Positions 45,459-53,918 of a stretch of 57,098 bases of DNA are shown one piece after another. The stretch spans positions 488,514 to 545,611 of the forward strand of contig NZ_SWJE01000003.1 of assembly GCF_005144415.1 (NCBI RefSeq), given 5' to 3'. The position numbers were made by a program, and so were the translations under genes. How positions within the stretch are numbered: position 1 is the first letter of the stretch; every line of letters starts with the position of its first letter. Under the pieces are notes generated by a model, which was given only the letters and a program-made list of their open reading frames with translations, was not told the origin of the DNA and ran no database searches. Origin of the DNA: Trinickia terrae (GTDB lineage: Bacteria; Pseudomonadota; Gammaproteobacteria; Burkholderiales; Burkholderiaceae).

Positions 45459-45476
45459 TGGTTTAACGTTACACCA
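45459..45476. promoter_or_regulatory. LacI-family operator between ABC/beta-galactosidase operon and LacI gene
   Basis: TGGTTTAACGTTACACCA is an 18-bp palindrome with one mismatched pair and the central CG and AACGTT typical of LacI/GalR operators. It sits between the first operon gene (minus) and the divergent regulator gene, close to the operon's start codon, as expected for repression by blocking transcription. Confidence 0.8.
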
Positions 45477-45485
45477 TTGGATTTT

Positions 45486-45505
45486 AAAAAAAGGCCGCGA
45501 GGCCT
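45486..45505 (-). terminator. Short hairpin with T-tract reading on the minus strand
   Basis: AGGCC (45492-45496) and GGCCT (45501-45505) flank a 4-base loop. On the minus strand the stem is followed by seven T. It lies upstream of the ABC operon's operator, so it could block read-through from upstream into the operon or act as an attenuator if a promoter lies farther upstream. The stem is short, so confidence is moderate. Confidence 0.45.
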
Positions 45506-45663
45506 GTCCGGGGGTAACCTTATCTATCTTTTGAACGGACTCTACGCTGGTTTTTAAGCGCGCGCAATAGGTCCTCCACCCGGTACGAGTTGACAAGCGC
45601 ACGCCGCATCGATTGAATGTCGCGACACACACCCTTTTTCCGCCAGGCACCGAAGCGCCCATC

Positions 45664-46707
45664 ATGAGTAGCAAGCATTTCACTCCGGCCGTCACGATCA
45701 GAGAGGTGGCAGAGGATGCCGGCGTCTCGGTCATGACCGTCTCGAATGTGCTGCGCGGCCGGGGACGAGTAGGAGAAGACACGCGACAGCGCGTGCTCGA
45801 GGCCGTCGAGAGACAAGGCTATCGCCCGAATTTGACCGCACGAGCGCTCGTCGAGCGAAAGGCTCCAACGCTCGCGTTGATGCTTAGCTGCATCACGAAC
45901 CCCTTCTATCCGGAGTTCACGCTCGCCGCCAACTTGTCGGCGCTCAAGCATGAACGCCATCTCCTCGTGTGCAACACCGATCACGAGCTAGACCGCGGCA
46001 CGAGCTTTCTGCAACAGGTTGCTGGTTCGCTATCGGATGGCGTCCTGGTTGCGAACTACGGAAACCTGCCGGTCGAAGAACTGATAGAGCTTCAAGAGCG
46101 CGGAGTTCCCGTTGTCATATCGGTTTGGGAGCTCCCTGACGAGCCGCCGGGGATCCCCTGCGTGACGTTCGACTCCAAAGGTGCCGCGCGACTCGCCGTT
46201 GAACACCTCGTTGAGTTGGGACATCGGCGTATCGGGGCGATCATTGGCAGTCGCAAGAATGGCATTCATAGAGCCCGTTATGCCGGCTACCAGGAGGTCA
46301 TGCGCGAAGCAAAGATTCGGCGCCTCGCTGCGGATGAGCGATTCACAGAGGATTCGTTCGATGACGGTTATCGGGCAGCGACGGACTTGTTGTCCTCGCG
46401 CCCCGATTTGACGGCGATATTCGTATCGAACGATCTTCCGGCACTCGGCGTGTTGAACGCCGCATCGGATCTGGGGTACTCAGTTCCAGAAGACCTCTCG
46501 GTCGTCGGTATCACGGACATTGTTCCAGCCAGACAATCGCGGCCCGGACTAACAACAGTAGCCATTCCGACCAAGGAGTTGGCGGAAAAAGGAATTGGGC
46601 TGCTCGTCGACCTCATGAACGGGCGTGCGTCTGACACAACGGTCATCCATACTTCCGCGCCAAGGCTGATCGTTCGAGGCTCGACGGCGGCGCCCTCGAA
46701 CGATTGA
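45664..46707 (+). CDS. LacI-family transcriptional regulator
   Basis: 347 residues from ATG 45664; an in-frame TTG at 45613 would add 17 residues of no family character. The helix-turn-helix and hinge are clear: VTIREVAEDAGVSVMTVSNVLRGRGRVGEDTRQRVLEAVERQGYRPN. The ligand domain has typical blocks (LMLSCITNPFYPEFTLAAN, GHRRIGAIIGSRKN, AIFVSNDLPALGVLNAASDLGYSVPEDLSVVGITD). It diverges from the galactoside ABC/GH42 operon and most likely represses it until a galactoside binds. Confidence 0.93.
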   Translation: MSSKHFTPAVTIREVAEDAGVSVMTVSNVLRGRGRVGEDTRQRVLEAVERQGYRPNLTARALVERKAPTLALMLSCITNPFYPEFTLAANLSALKHERHLLVCNTDHELDRGTSFLQQVAGSLSDGVLVANYGNLPVEELIELQERGVPVVISVWELPDEPPGIPCVTFDSKGAARLAVEHLVELGHRRIGAIIGSRKNGIHRARYAGYQEVMREAKIRRLAADERFTEDSFDDGYRAATDLLSSRPDLTAIFVSNDLPALGVLNAASDLGYSVPEDLSVVGITDIVPARQSRPGLTTVAIPTKELAEKGIGLLVDLMNGRASDTTVIHTSAPRLIVRGSTAAPSND

Positions 46708-46750
46708 CCAACTGAACGTCTGCGAAGCGCCGCTGAGAGGACGTTCGCAA

Positions 46751-46773
46751 GCCTGTTATTAGTGTGAACAGGC
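46751..46773. other. Hairpin between convergent LacI and LysR genes
   Basis: GCCTGTT (46751-46757) and AACAGGC (46767-46773) form a perfect 7-bp stem with a 9-base loop, just before the LysR gene's stop. It is probably a terminator for one or both genes, but there is no T-tract. Confidence 0.4.
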
Positions 46774-46774
46774 C

Positions 46775-47665
46775 CTAGCTCGCGAGCTGCCCCTTGAGCC
46801 AGCGGTAGAACTGCAGGATCGCCGCTTCGCGCGGGTGGCCTTCGCGCCACGTGAAGAAGTAGTCGAGCGAAGCCGGAATGCGCACATGCCCGAGCTGCAC
46901 GAGCTCGCCGCGCTCCAGGTAGTCGCGCGCAAGCTGCAGCCGCGCCGTGGCGAACCCTTGCCCGTTGATGGTCGCTTGCAGCAGCAGGCCGGCATCGTCG
47001 AAGACCGGGCCGCGCACGGGCTCGTCCGCCTGCAGGCCTGCGGCCTCGAAGAAGTCGCGCCACGAGCGGCGCGCGAAATGCAGGAGCGGCAGGTTCGGCA
47101 AATCTTCGATGCGGAAGTCCGGGTAGCGCGCGAGCAGCGCCGGACTGCCTACGGCGATCACCTGATCGTCGAGCAGCTTGCGGATCTGGAAGCCCGGCTC
47201 GTCGACGCGCCGGTGCCAGATGCCGATGTCGACCGCATACGGATCGGGCGGGGCGATCTCCGCGTGCATGTGCAGCGACAGATCGATCTGCGGATGCTGA
47301 TCGTAGAAGCCGCCGAGCCGCGGAATCAGCCAGAACGACAGGAAGTCCGACATCGCGCTCAATTCGAGCCGCATGGCGCCGCCCGTGCTGCTTGTGCCGC
47401 GGCGGGCCGCGTCGAGCGCATCGCGCAGATCGTCGAGGCTGTGCCGCACGCGTTCGGCCAGTTGCGCGCCCGCGGCGGTCGGGATCATGCGCGTGCCGGC
47501 GCGGCGGAACAGCTCGACGCCGAGCTGCTCCTCGAGCCCGCGCAGATGGTGGCTGACCGCGCTGTGCGTCAAATGCAATTCTTCCGCGGCACGGCTGAAG
47601 CTGCGTCGCCGCGCTGCCGCTTCAAGCGCACGCAAGGCTTGCAGAGGTGGGAATGAGGTCGCCAT
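46775..47665 (-). CDS. LysR-family transcriptional regulator (GcvA-like)
   Basis: 296 residues. The N-terminal winged HTH (LQALRALEAAARRRSFSRAAEELHLTHSAVSHHLRGLEEQLGVELFRR) is followed by the substrate-binding domain with the GcvA-type DIGIWHRRVDEPGFQIRKLLDDQVIAVGSPALL segment. It diverges from the MFS gene with a 124-base gap, suggesting that it controls that transporter. The effector is unknown. Confidence 0.94.
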   Translation of the reverse strand: MATSFPPLQALRALEAAARRRSFSRAAEELHLTHSAVSHHLRGLEEQLGVELFRRAGTRMIPTAAGAQLAERVRHSLDDLRDALDAARRGTSSTGGAMRLELSAMSDFLSFWLIPRLGGFYDQHPQIDLSLHMHAEIAPPDPYAVDIGIWHRRVDEPGFQIRKLLDDQVIAVGSPALLARYPDFRIEDLPNLPLLHFARRSWRDFFEAAGLQADEPVRGPVFDDAGLLLQATINGQGFATARLQLARDYLERGELVQLGHVRIPASLDYFFTWREGHPREAAILQFYRWLKGQLAS

Positions 47666-47789
47666 GACGTCAAATTCTACTCACATTACGGTTCGAAATC
47701 TCTCGTTGGCCTGGCCGCGCCGCTTCGCGAATAATTCCAACGCATCGGCGCGATGTGGCGTGCTCATTCGACAAGGCTCCGGTTTCACC

Positions 47790-49052
47790 ATGACTTCCAC
47801 CAGATGGCGCGTGCTCGCCGTTTTCTCGCTTGGGTATTTCGTGTCCTACCTGTTTCGCGGCGTGAATCTCGGGTTCGCGCCGTTTCTGACGCGCGATCTC
47901 GGCTTGTCGGCCGCGGACTTGGGCACGCTCACGAGCCTCTATTTTCTCGGCTTCGCGGGCGCGCAGATTCCGGGCGGCGTGCTGCTCGATCATTTCGGCG
48001 CGCGGCGCGTGACCGCGTGCGTGATGCTCGTCGCCGCAGCCGGCGTCTTCGTGTTCGGCGCGGCGCACGATCTCGGCGCGATGATGCTCGGGCGGTTCCT
48101 GATCGGCGTGGGGGTGTCGGTGTGCCTGGGCGGCGCGTTCAAGGCGACCGCGCAGCATTTCCCGGTCGCTCAGCTGACGCTCGTCAACGGGCTCGTGATG
48201 GCGGTGGGCGGCGTGGGCGGCGTCGTGGTCGGTGCGCCGCTGTCGTGGCTGCTGACGGTGGCGGGCTGGCGCGCGATCTGCTTCGGCCTCGCGCTCTTCA
48301 CGGCGGCGGTGGCCGTGTCGATCTGGCGCTTCGCGCCATCGGCGCGCGACACGGACACGGCGCACCGGCAGGCGAGCGTGCTCGAACAGTTCAAGGGCAC
48401 TTGGCACGTGCTGTCGAGCCGTGCGTTCTGGAAGCTGGCGACGTTCTCGGGGCTCACGCAAAGCGTGTTCTACGCGATGCAGTCGCTCTGGGTGGGGGCT
48501 TTCCTGCGCGACGTCGTGGCGCCCGATGCAAGCAACGGCGCTGCGCGGGCTGCCGCGCTCGTGTCGGTGCTGGGCGCTGCGTTCATCGTCGGCAATATCG
48601 GCTTCGGCGCGCTGGCGCGCGAGCTGGAGCGGCGCGGCGTGACCGTGTATGCGTTCTCCGGCGCGACGATGGGGCTCTACGTCGTCGTCCAGGCGTTGAT
48701 CGCCGCGCGCGTGCCGCTGCCGGAGCCGGTGCTGTGGGCAGCGTATGGCGCGCTCGGCGGCTCGGGCATCCTGACCTATTCGGTGCTGGCCGAGCATTTT
48801 CCCGCGCGCATGATCGGGCGCGTGAACACGACGTTCACGCTGGTGATCTTTCTCGCGATCTTCGCGCTGCAAGTGGCGATCGGCGCGGCGCTCGGGCATT
48901 GGCCGATGCACGAGGGGCACTATCCGGCGATCGCGCACCGCGGTGTGTGGGCGGTGCTGATCGCGATGCAGATTGCGGGGGCGGTGTGGTACTTCATGCC
49001 GGCGCGGCGGGCGCGGGAGGCGGGGAGCGGGTCGGCGAAGCCGTCGGTGTAG
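47790..49052 (+). CDS. MFS transporter
   Basis: 420 residues from ATG 47790; the frame is open upstream through the LysR gene but the family begins here. Twelve hydrophobic segments with the MFS loop motif as GGVLLDHFGARRVTA between helices 2 and 3 and a second-half variant around ALARELERRGVTVYAFSG. The LNGLVMAVGGVGGVVVGAPLSWLL helix is typical of the nitrate/sugar-phosphate-like small-molecule group. The substrate is unknown. The divergent LysR regulator is a likely controller. Confidence 0.92.
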   Translation: MTSTRWRVLAVFSLGYFVSYLFRGVNLGFAPFLTRDLGLSAADLGTLTSLYFLGFAGAQIPGGVLLDHFGARRVTACVMLVAAAGVFVFGAAHDLGAMMLGRFLIGVGVSVCLGGAFKATAQHFPVAQLTLVNGLVMAVGGVGGVVVGAPLSWLLTVAGWRAICFGLALFTAAVAVSIWRFAPSARDTDTAHRQASVLEQFKGTWHVLSSRAFWKLATFSGLTQSVFYAMQSLWVGAFLRDVVAPDASNGAARAAALVSVLGAAFIVGNIGFGALARELERRGVTVYAFSGATMGLYVVVQALIAARVPLPEPVLWAAYGALGGSGILTYSVLAEHFPARMIGRVNTTFTLVIFLAIFALQVAIGAALGHWPMHEGHYPAIAHRGVWAVLIAMQIAGAVWYFMPARRAREAGSGSAKPSV

Positions 49053-49096
49053 GCGGATATCGCTTTGCTTGGGCTGCTGCGGGTTGCGTTTTCTGT

Positions 49097-50434
49097 TTAG
49101 GCGATGCCTACAGCAAGCCTGTCGCGTTGCGCTCGCACGCCCGACAGAATGGCGTCGGCTACCTCGGCAGGGAAATCGCGAGGCAACTGGTCATTGGCGA
49201 TGCGCAGCGCGTTTTCCGTCTGGTCGACGACTTCCGCGATGAGATCCTGCGCCGTTTCGCTGCTCAGTCCGGCTTGCCGCGCTTGCTCGATCCAGTGCCG
49301 CGGCTGGATCGCGTCGATCTGATAGTGGTTGCCGCGGCCGCGCACGGCCATCGCGAGTTTCGCTTTCTGACGCGCAATCTGGTTGCGGCCGCGGCCGATG
49401 ATCGGGTGTGCGGAGAGCACATCGTAGAGCGGCGTGGCACGGTATTGGCCGCCCGGCAAATGGGAAATGCTGAAGTTCTTGGCGTGCCCGTCGGTTGCCG
49501 CGAGCAGCCAGAACACGAGTTGGGTCTTGAAGAAATTGCGCCTGTCCTCGTGCGCATGCTCCGATCCGAGCAGGACTTCCATGATCTGCGCGATCCCCGG
49601 TCCACCGTCTTGCTGATACTTGAGCAAGGGCGGCGTGCCGGTGGCCTGGCACATGTCTTCCTGCGGCAGGCGGACGATCCACGTCTTGTCGCTCGCGAGC
49701 CTGCGGTCGAAACGCTCGACAATGAGCACCTTCTGATCCTCGAAGCGCGCCATCTCGCACGCCGCAACGGGCAGGCCGTACGCGGCGATGAGCTTCGAGC
49801 AGAGCCATTCGTTTTCGATCGAGTTTCGCATGTCGGCCTGCATATTGCCGACCAGCCCCAGCGGCAGTTTGAAGATATGCGTGGTCGGCGTGCTGCCGGT
49901 CGGCAAGAGCCATTTCCGGTTGTGACGCAGGAGCGCGGTCTTCTCCTGGGCGCCTGCTATCGACAGCCGCAGGTCGTCGTCGCGGTCGTCGAGGCCGAGT
50001 GGCGCCGCGCTGGTGGCGTTGCGCAGCAAGCGGGCGATGCCCGCTCCGGTCAGCGATTCGCCCGTGATGCCGTAGAGATCCTGCGGTTCTTCGTCCGGCG
50101 GGAGCAATTGAATTGCGCCGACGCAGTCGCGGCCGAGCGCCGAGAGAAGATCGAACGGCCTGGTGCTTCCGGTGCGGTGGCGCTGTGCCAGGCGCTTGCG
50201 GATGGCGTCGCTGTCGGGGAGCAGGTTGTCGAAGAAGGCGGTGACGAGATCGCCGCGGTAAGGCGGATTGCCCGGCGCAAACGGTAGCGAGAGCGACAGC
50301 GGACGGCCTTGCTCGTCGGCAATCCATTCGTCGATGTAGCCAAGACGCTCTCCATCCCGGGCGCGCTCCCAGTAGCCCACGGGGATGCCGTTCATCCAGA
50401 TGTCGAGTCTCCGGGTTTGGGCGGGGCGGCTCAT
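49097..50434 (-). CDS. hipA: HipA serine/threonine kinase toxin
   Basis: 445 residues, normal for HipA. The N-terminal HipA_N domain contains GYIDEWIAD...LSLSLPFA...YRGDLVTAFFDNLLPDSDAIRKRLA. The kinase core has the Gly/Ser loop SIAGAQEKTAL (158-168, with the autophosphorylatable Ser), the ATP-binding Lys in THIFKL (K189) and the catalytic loop TDGHAKN (D315). In Escherichia coli, HipA phosphorylates glutamyl-tRNA synthetase and induces dormancy. Here the kinase residues look intact. It directly follows hipB: the hipB TAA abuts this ATG. Confidence 0.95.
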   Translation of the reverse strand: MSRPAQTRRLDIWMNGIPVGYWERARDGERLGYIDEWIADEQGRPLSLSLPFAPGNPPYRGDLVTAFFDNLLPDSDAIRKRLAQRHRTGSTRPFDLLSALGRDCVGAIQLLPPDEEPQDLYGITGESLTGAGIARLLRNATSAAPLGLDDRDDDLRLSIAGAQEKTALLRHNRKWLLPTGSTPTTHIFKLPLGLVGNMQADMRNSIENEWLCSKLIAAYGLPVAACEMARFEDQKVLIVERFDRRLASDKTWIVRLPQEDMCQATGTPPLLKYQQDGGPGIAQIMEVLLGSEHAHEDRRNFFKTQLVFWLLAATDGHAKNFSISHLPGGQYRATPLYDVLSAHPIIGRGRNQIARQKAKLAMAVRGRGNHYQIDAIQPRHWIEQARQAGLSSETAQDLIAEVVDQTENALRIANDQLPRDFPAEVADAILSGVRAQRDRLAVGIA

Positions 50435-50794
50435 TTACCAGTCTTCCCTTTTCTTCGTGGCGGCCGTGCCGGACTTGCGGCTTGTTTTGGTGACGCCGGC
50501 CGTTGCCGGGCGCGGACTTTGGGCTGCGGCAGGCCGAGCCGGTTTGCTGCGGGCGGGCGCTTCCTTGCGCGACCCGGGCGGCACGTGAGCAAGCCGGATT
50601 TCGACATCCAGCATGCGCATGACCTTGAAAAGCCGTTCCAGGCTGGCCGCCGCGGGATTGGCCTCGAGCTGGGCGTAGCTTTGCTGCGTGATGCCCAATT
50701 GACTCGCGAGCGCCGCCTGCGTGAGCCCGGCGGATTTGCGAAAGCCTTGCAAAATGGGGCGCAATTGGCTGACTGTCTTGAGCGGATAGTCCAT
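50435..50794 (-). CDS. hipB: HipB antitoxin, helix-turn-helix repressor with long basic tail
   Basis: 119 residues from ATG 50794, with GGGAG six bases upstream. An XRE-type HTH (LRPILQGFRKSAGLTQAALASQLGITQQSYAQLEANPAAASLERLFKVMRML) is followed by an unusually long Lys/Ala/Pro tail of ~45 residues (KEAPARSKPARPAAAQSPRP...). E. coli HipB is only 88 residues. It neutralises HipA and represses the operon through the operators upstream at 50827-50876. Confidence 0.93.
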   Translation of the reverse strand: MDYPLKTVSQLRPILQGFRKSAGLTQAALASQLGITQQSYAQLEANPAAASLERLFKVMRMLDVEIRLAHVPPGSRKEAPARSKPARPAAAQSPRPATAGVTKTSRKSGTAATKKREDW

Positions 50795-50826
50795 GATGAG
50801 CTCCCGTAAGAGCGGCACAGTGCGTA

Positions 50827-50849
50827 GCCTGTATTGTATGAAAACAGGC
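50827..50849. promoter_or_regulatory. hipBA operator O1
   Basis: A 23-bp imperfect palindrome bounded by GCCTGT and ACAGGC, 33 bases upstream of the hipB start. On the minus strand it contains TACAAT, which could be the -10 box, so HipB binding would occlude RNA polymerase. Confidence 0.8.
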
Positions 50850-50853
50850 AATG

Positions 50854-50876
50854 GCTTGTATATACGAAATACAGGC
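50854..50876. promoter_or_regulatory. hipBA operator O2
   Basis: Second 23-bp palindrome (GCTTGTAT ... ATACAGGC) whose start is 27 bases from that of O1, with matching central TA-x-GAAA bases. Tandem operators at this spacing fit cooperative HipB or HipAB binding. A weaker third copy may occupy 50880-50902. Confidence 0.8.
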
Positions 50877-50984
50877 GATGGTTTGTTTAATCGAAGAACA
50901 GTATATAGCCGGTGGCGAAACAGCCCGTCAACGCGGGGTGGATAATCGGAGCCCTTCGCGCTGGTCGAGTTCTGACGCCGCGCG

Positions 50985-51065
50985 TTACTTGAGCTTCCAG
51001 AGGCCCCAGATCGCGATCAGGAGCGCGAGGCCGAAGCCGGTGCCGAGCAAGAGGTAGGTTTCCAA
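50985..51065 (-). CDS. Possible 26-residue single-helix membrane protein
   Basis: From TTG 51065 the frame encodes ETYLLLGTGFGLALLIAIWGLWKLK and stops at TAA 50985-50987: one hydrophobic helix with an aromatic/Lys end, as in small membrane proteins. There is no ATG and no convincing ribosome-binding site, so this is tentative. It is the only coding candidate in the 375-base gap between hipB and the GGDEF-EAL gene. Confidence 0.3.
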   Translation of the reverse strand: METYLLLGTGFGLALLIAIWGLWKLK

Positions 51066-51169
51066 TTCGATGACTCGCAGGTTGCAGGGGCCGGCTCGGC
51101 GTCGGGCGAGCCGGCCGGTGGCGACATGCTACCGGCACTTCCTTTCAAATCAGGAACGCGCCGGGGCGC

Positions 51170-53239
51170 TCACGGACTCAACGCCCGTTCCTGCAGCAGC
51201 GCGCCGAACGCATCCGGCGTGAGCGGCTTGCCGAGCAGGAAGCCCTGCATCTCGTCGCACTTCATGGTTTTCAGCTTGGCGAGCTGTGAAGCCGTTTCGA
51301 CGCCTTCGGCCACCACATCCATCTCGAGCGAGTGCGCGAGCGCGATGATGGCGGAGACGATCGCGCCGCCCTCGCGGCCGTGTTCGTCGAGACCATTGGT
51401 GAAAAAGCGGTCGATCTTCAACTGCTTGACGCGAAAGCGCTGCAGATAAGCGAGGCTCGAATAGCCGGTGCCGAAATCGTCGATGGCGATCTCGAAGCCG
51501 TTCTTCTGAAACTCGCGGATCGTCTCGGTGGTTCTGGCGGCGTCCTGCATCGCCACGGTTTCGGTGATCTCGAACATGATCCGCTCGCAAGCGACCTCTT
51601 CGGCGCGCACGATGCCGAGTATGGACTCGACGAGGTCCGGCTGGCCGAGCTGCCGCGGCGAGAGATTGATCGCCACCTTCATCGCGGGCAGGCCCGCGCT
51701 CTCCCAGCGGCGGATCTGCCGGCACGTCTCGCGCACGACCCAGTTGCCGATCTCGACGATCTGCCCCGAGCGCTCGGCGACGGGGATGAATTCGAGCGGC
51801 GTCAGCGCGCCGAGCTCGGGATGGTCGAGCCGCAGCAGCGCCTCGGCGCCTGCCAGCTCGCCATTCTCGCCGCGGAATTTCGGCTGGAAGCACAGCGAAA
51901 AATAGCCGGCGTCGAGCGCTTCGTGCAGGGCATTCTGGATGCGCAGCGTGCGCGTGGCCGCCTCGTTCATGGACGCTTCGAAGAAGCGGTAGGTGCTGCG
52001 GCCGCCGCGCTTGGCTTCGTACATCGCGGCGTCGGCGTGCTTGAGCAGCGAGTCGACGTTCTCGCCGTCCTGCGGGAACAGGGCGATGCCGATGCTGGGC
52101 GTCACCTGCAGGGGTTGGCCGTCGCCCCACGCGCCTTTGCGCATGCGCTCGAGCACGGTCTCGGCGACGTGCCGCGCGCCGGCCGGCGACTCGAGATTAT
52201 CGAGCAGCACGACGAATTCGTCGCCGCCCAGGCGGGCCACCGTGTCGTCGCCATGCACGCAATGCAGCAGGCGCTGCGCGAACGCGACGAGGACTTCGTC
52301 GCCGGTGGAGTGGCCGAGCGAGTCGTTGATCGTCTTGAAGCCGTCGAGATCCATGAACAGCACCGCAAACATCCGGCCGGAGCGCCGCGAGGCGGCAATG
52401 GCGCGTTCGATGCGTTCGGCAAGCGTTCTGCGATTCGGCAGGTCGGTCAACATGTCGAACTTCGCCATGCGCACGATCTGCTCGTTGAGCTGCGTGACCG
52501 ACCCGGCGAGCAGGCTCGCCCTGATGTCGATGCGCGACAGCGTCAGCGTCGCGATCAGGATCGCGAAGGTGCAGAGCGTCACCGTGGTCGCGAGCCATTG
52601 CGAATCGATGCCGTTGGCCGTCGTGCAGATCGCGCCGGCCGCAAAGTCGGCGGCGGCCATGCCGGTGTAGTGCATGCCCGTGATCGCGAGGCCCATGACG
52701 AACGCCGCGCCGATGCGTTTTTGCGCCACATGCACCTGCTTGCCGTCGCTGAGCGCACGCGCGATCCCGAGCGCGGCGGTGGCCGCGACGATCGCGATGA
52801 CGATCGATGCCGCGAGGAGCGCCGGGTCGAAGCGGATGGCCGGCCGCATCTGCAAGGCGGCCATGCCGGTGTAATGCATGGCCGCGATGCCGAGGCCCAT
52901 CAGGACGCCGCCGGCGATGAGGCCCATGCGCTCGAGGCTGGCGCGCGTCGCGACGAAGAGGGCGAACCAGGAAACGACGATGGCGATGGCAAGCGAATAG
53001 CCGGTGGTCGCCACGTCGTAGCCGAGCGGGACCGGCAGCGAGAACGCCAGCATGCCGATGAAATGCATCGACCAGATGCCGACGCCCATGGCCGCGGCGC
53101 CGCCGGCGAGCCACGCGTGGCGCGCACGCGAGCGGGCGAGCAGCGAGATCCGGCCCGATAGATCGAGCGCCGTATATGAGGCCAGGGTGGCGACCACGAG
53201 CGATAGCGCGACCAGCCAGGAGTTGTAGGTGCTTTGCAT
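51170..53239 (-). CDS. MHYT-GGDEF-EAL cyclic-di-GMP signalling protein
   Basis: 689 residues from ATG 53239. Seven-helix MHYT sensor (about residues 7-235) with SMHFIGML, AMHYTGMAAL and GMHYTGMAAADF, thought to sense O2, CO or NO through copper. The GGDEF domain (~255-420) has an intact GGDEF at 338-342 but no RxxD inhibitory site. The EAL domain (~440-680) has EAL at 466-468, and the metal and catalytic motifs FEITETVAMQD, DDFGTGYSS and VVAEGVET are preserved. Both synthesis and hydrolysis of c-di-GMP are possible. A natural link to the adhesin block is biofilm control, but no direct evidence is seen. Confidence 0.95.
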   Translation of the reverse strand: MQSTYNSWLVALSLVVATLASYTALDLSGRISLLARSRARHAWLAGGAAAMGVGIWSMHFIGMLAFSLPVPLGYDVATTGYSLAIAIVVSWFALFVATRASLERMGLIAGGVLMGLGIAAMHYTGMAALQMRPAIRFDPALLAASIVIAIVAATAALGIARALSDGKQVHVAQKRIGAAFVMGLAITGMHYTGMAAADFAAGAICTTANGIDSQWLATTVTLCTFAILIATLTLSRIDIRASLLAGSVTQLNEQIVRMAKFDMLTDLPNRRTLAERIERAIAASRRSGRMFAVLFMDLDGFKTINDSLGHSTGDEVLVAFAQRLLHCVHGDDTVARLGGDEFVVLLDNLESPAGARHVAETVLERMRKGAWGDGQPLQVTPSIGIALFPQDGENVDSLLKHADAAMYEAKRGGRSTYRFFEASMNEAATRTLRIQNALHEALDAGYFSLCFQPKFRGENGELAGAEALLRLDHPELGALTPLEFIPVAERSGQIVEIGNWVVRETCRQIRRWESAGLPAMKVAINLSPRQLGQPDLVESILGIVRAEEVACERIMFEITETVAMQDAARTTETIREFQKNGFEIAIDDFGTGYSSLAYLQRFRVKQLKIDRFFTNGLDEHGREGGAIVSAIIALAHSLEMDVVAEGVETASQLAKLKTMKCDEMQGFLLGKPLTPDAFGALLQERALSP

Positions 53240-53422
53240 GTCAGTACGCGCGAGAGAATGCGCCACGACTGGTTATCGGCAAATCCCTAGTCTTCTGTAG
53301 GGAAAAGCCGTGCGAATTCGAAAGCGGGAGCCATGCAACACTCTGTTCCGAAATGCGCAACTTGAACACCGCTCGATTGTCCCTAACTCGGTCTTTTCGA
53401 GATGCTGGTTCGGAGCGATGGA

Positions 53423-53737
53423 ATGCCTGGATACGTCAAACTTTCTCTCGCCGTTTGCGCGGCCGCCTTGCTCGGGGCATGCGCGAGCGGCCCGGTCATC
53501 ACCCCGACCGGGCAGGCGAACACGTATATGATCACGGCGCAGGCGCAGGGCGGCTCGCTCGCGTGGGGCAGGGCGTGGAATCAGGCCAACGACCGTGCCG
53601 ACGCATTCTGCAAGGAGCGCGGCCTGCGCGCGAGCACGCGGACGACGAGCACGTCGGGCATCGGGGCCATCGAGACGCATGAGACGACGCTCGTCTTCAC
53701 GTGCCATCCGGACTGGGAGACGGCCGGCAAGAATTGA
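53423..53737 (+). CDS. Small lipoprotein of unknown function
   Basis: 104 residues from ATG 53423 (GGAG seven bases upstream); ATG 53402 is also in frame but less well placed. A signal peptide with lipobox LGAC, then TPTGQANTYMITAQAQGGSLAWGRAWNQANDRADAFCKERGL and a second Cys pair member near the end (VFTCHPDWE). The two Cys of the mature body (after CKERG and in TCHP) may form a disulfide. It resembles small YgdI/DUF-type envelope lipoproteins but I cannot name the family. Confidence 0.82.
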   Translation: MPGYVKLSLAVCAAALLGACASGPVITPTGQANTYMITAQAQGGSLAWGRAWNQANDRADAFCKERGLRASTRTTSTSGIGAIETHETTLVFTCHPDWETAGKN

Positions 53738-53854
53738 TGGCGCGGGCGCAAGCTCCGGGCCGCGCCCGCGTGTCGTGCCGATTGCATTGCACGCCGAAAT
53801 AGAAATACTAAATCAGGATTATCCTTGGGTTATCTGTCATTTTTTGGGTAGATA

Positions 53855-53867
53855 GACTAATATAGTC
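53855..53867. promoter_or_regulatory. Palindromic operator candidate upstream of GntR gene
   Basis: GACTA-ATA-TAGTC is a perfect 13-bp palindrome in an A/T-rich 100-base stretch before the GntR/FadR-type regulator gene, nested within a wider AGATA...TATCT pair (53850-53879). FadR-type proteins bind such short palindromes, so autoregulation is likely. A weak promoter may overlap (TTGGGT near 53825). Confidence 0.55.
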
Positions 53868-53918
53868 AACCTATATCTGAGTGAGCAGGGCGTGCGCCTG
53901 GCGCGGCGCCTCGAACAC

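Noticed and set aside
53284-53303. Short inverted repeat TCCCTA-N8-TAGGGA between the GGDEF-EAL gene and the lipoprotein gene
   Set aside because: Six-base arms are likely by chance in a window this size. Noted only as a weak operator candidate.
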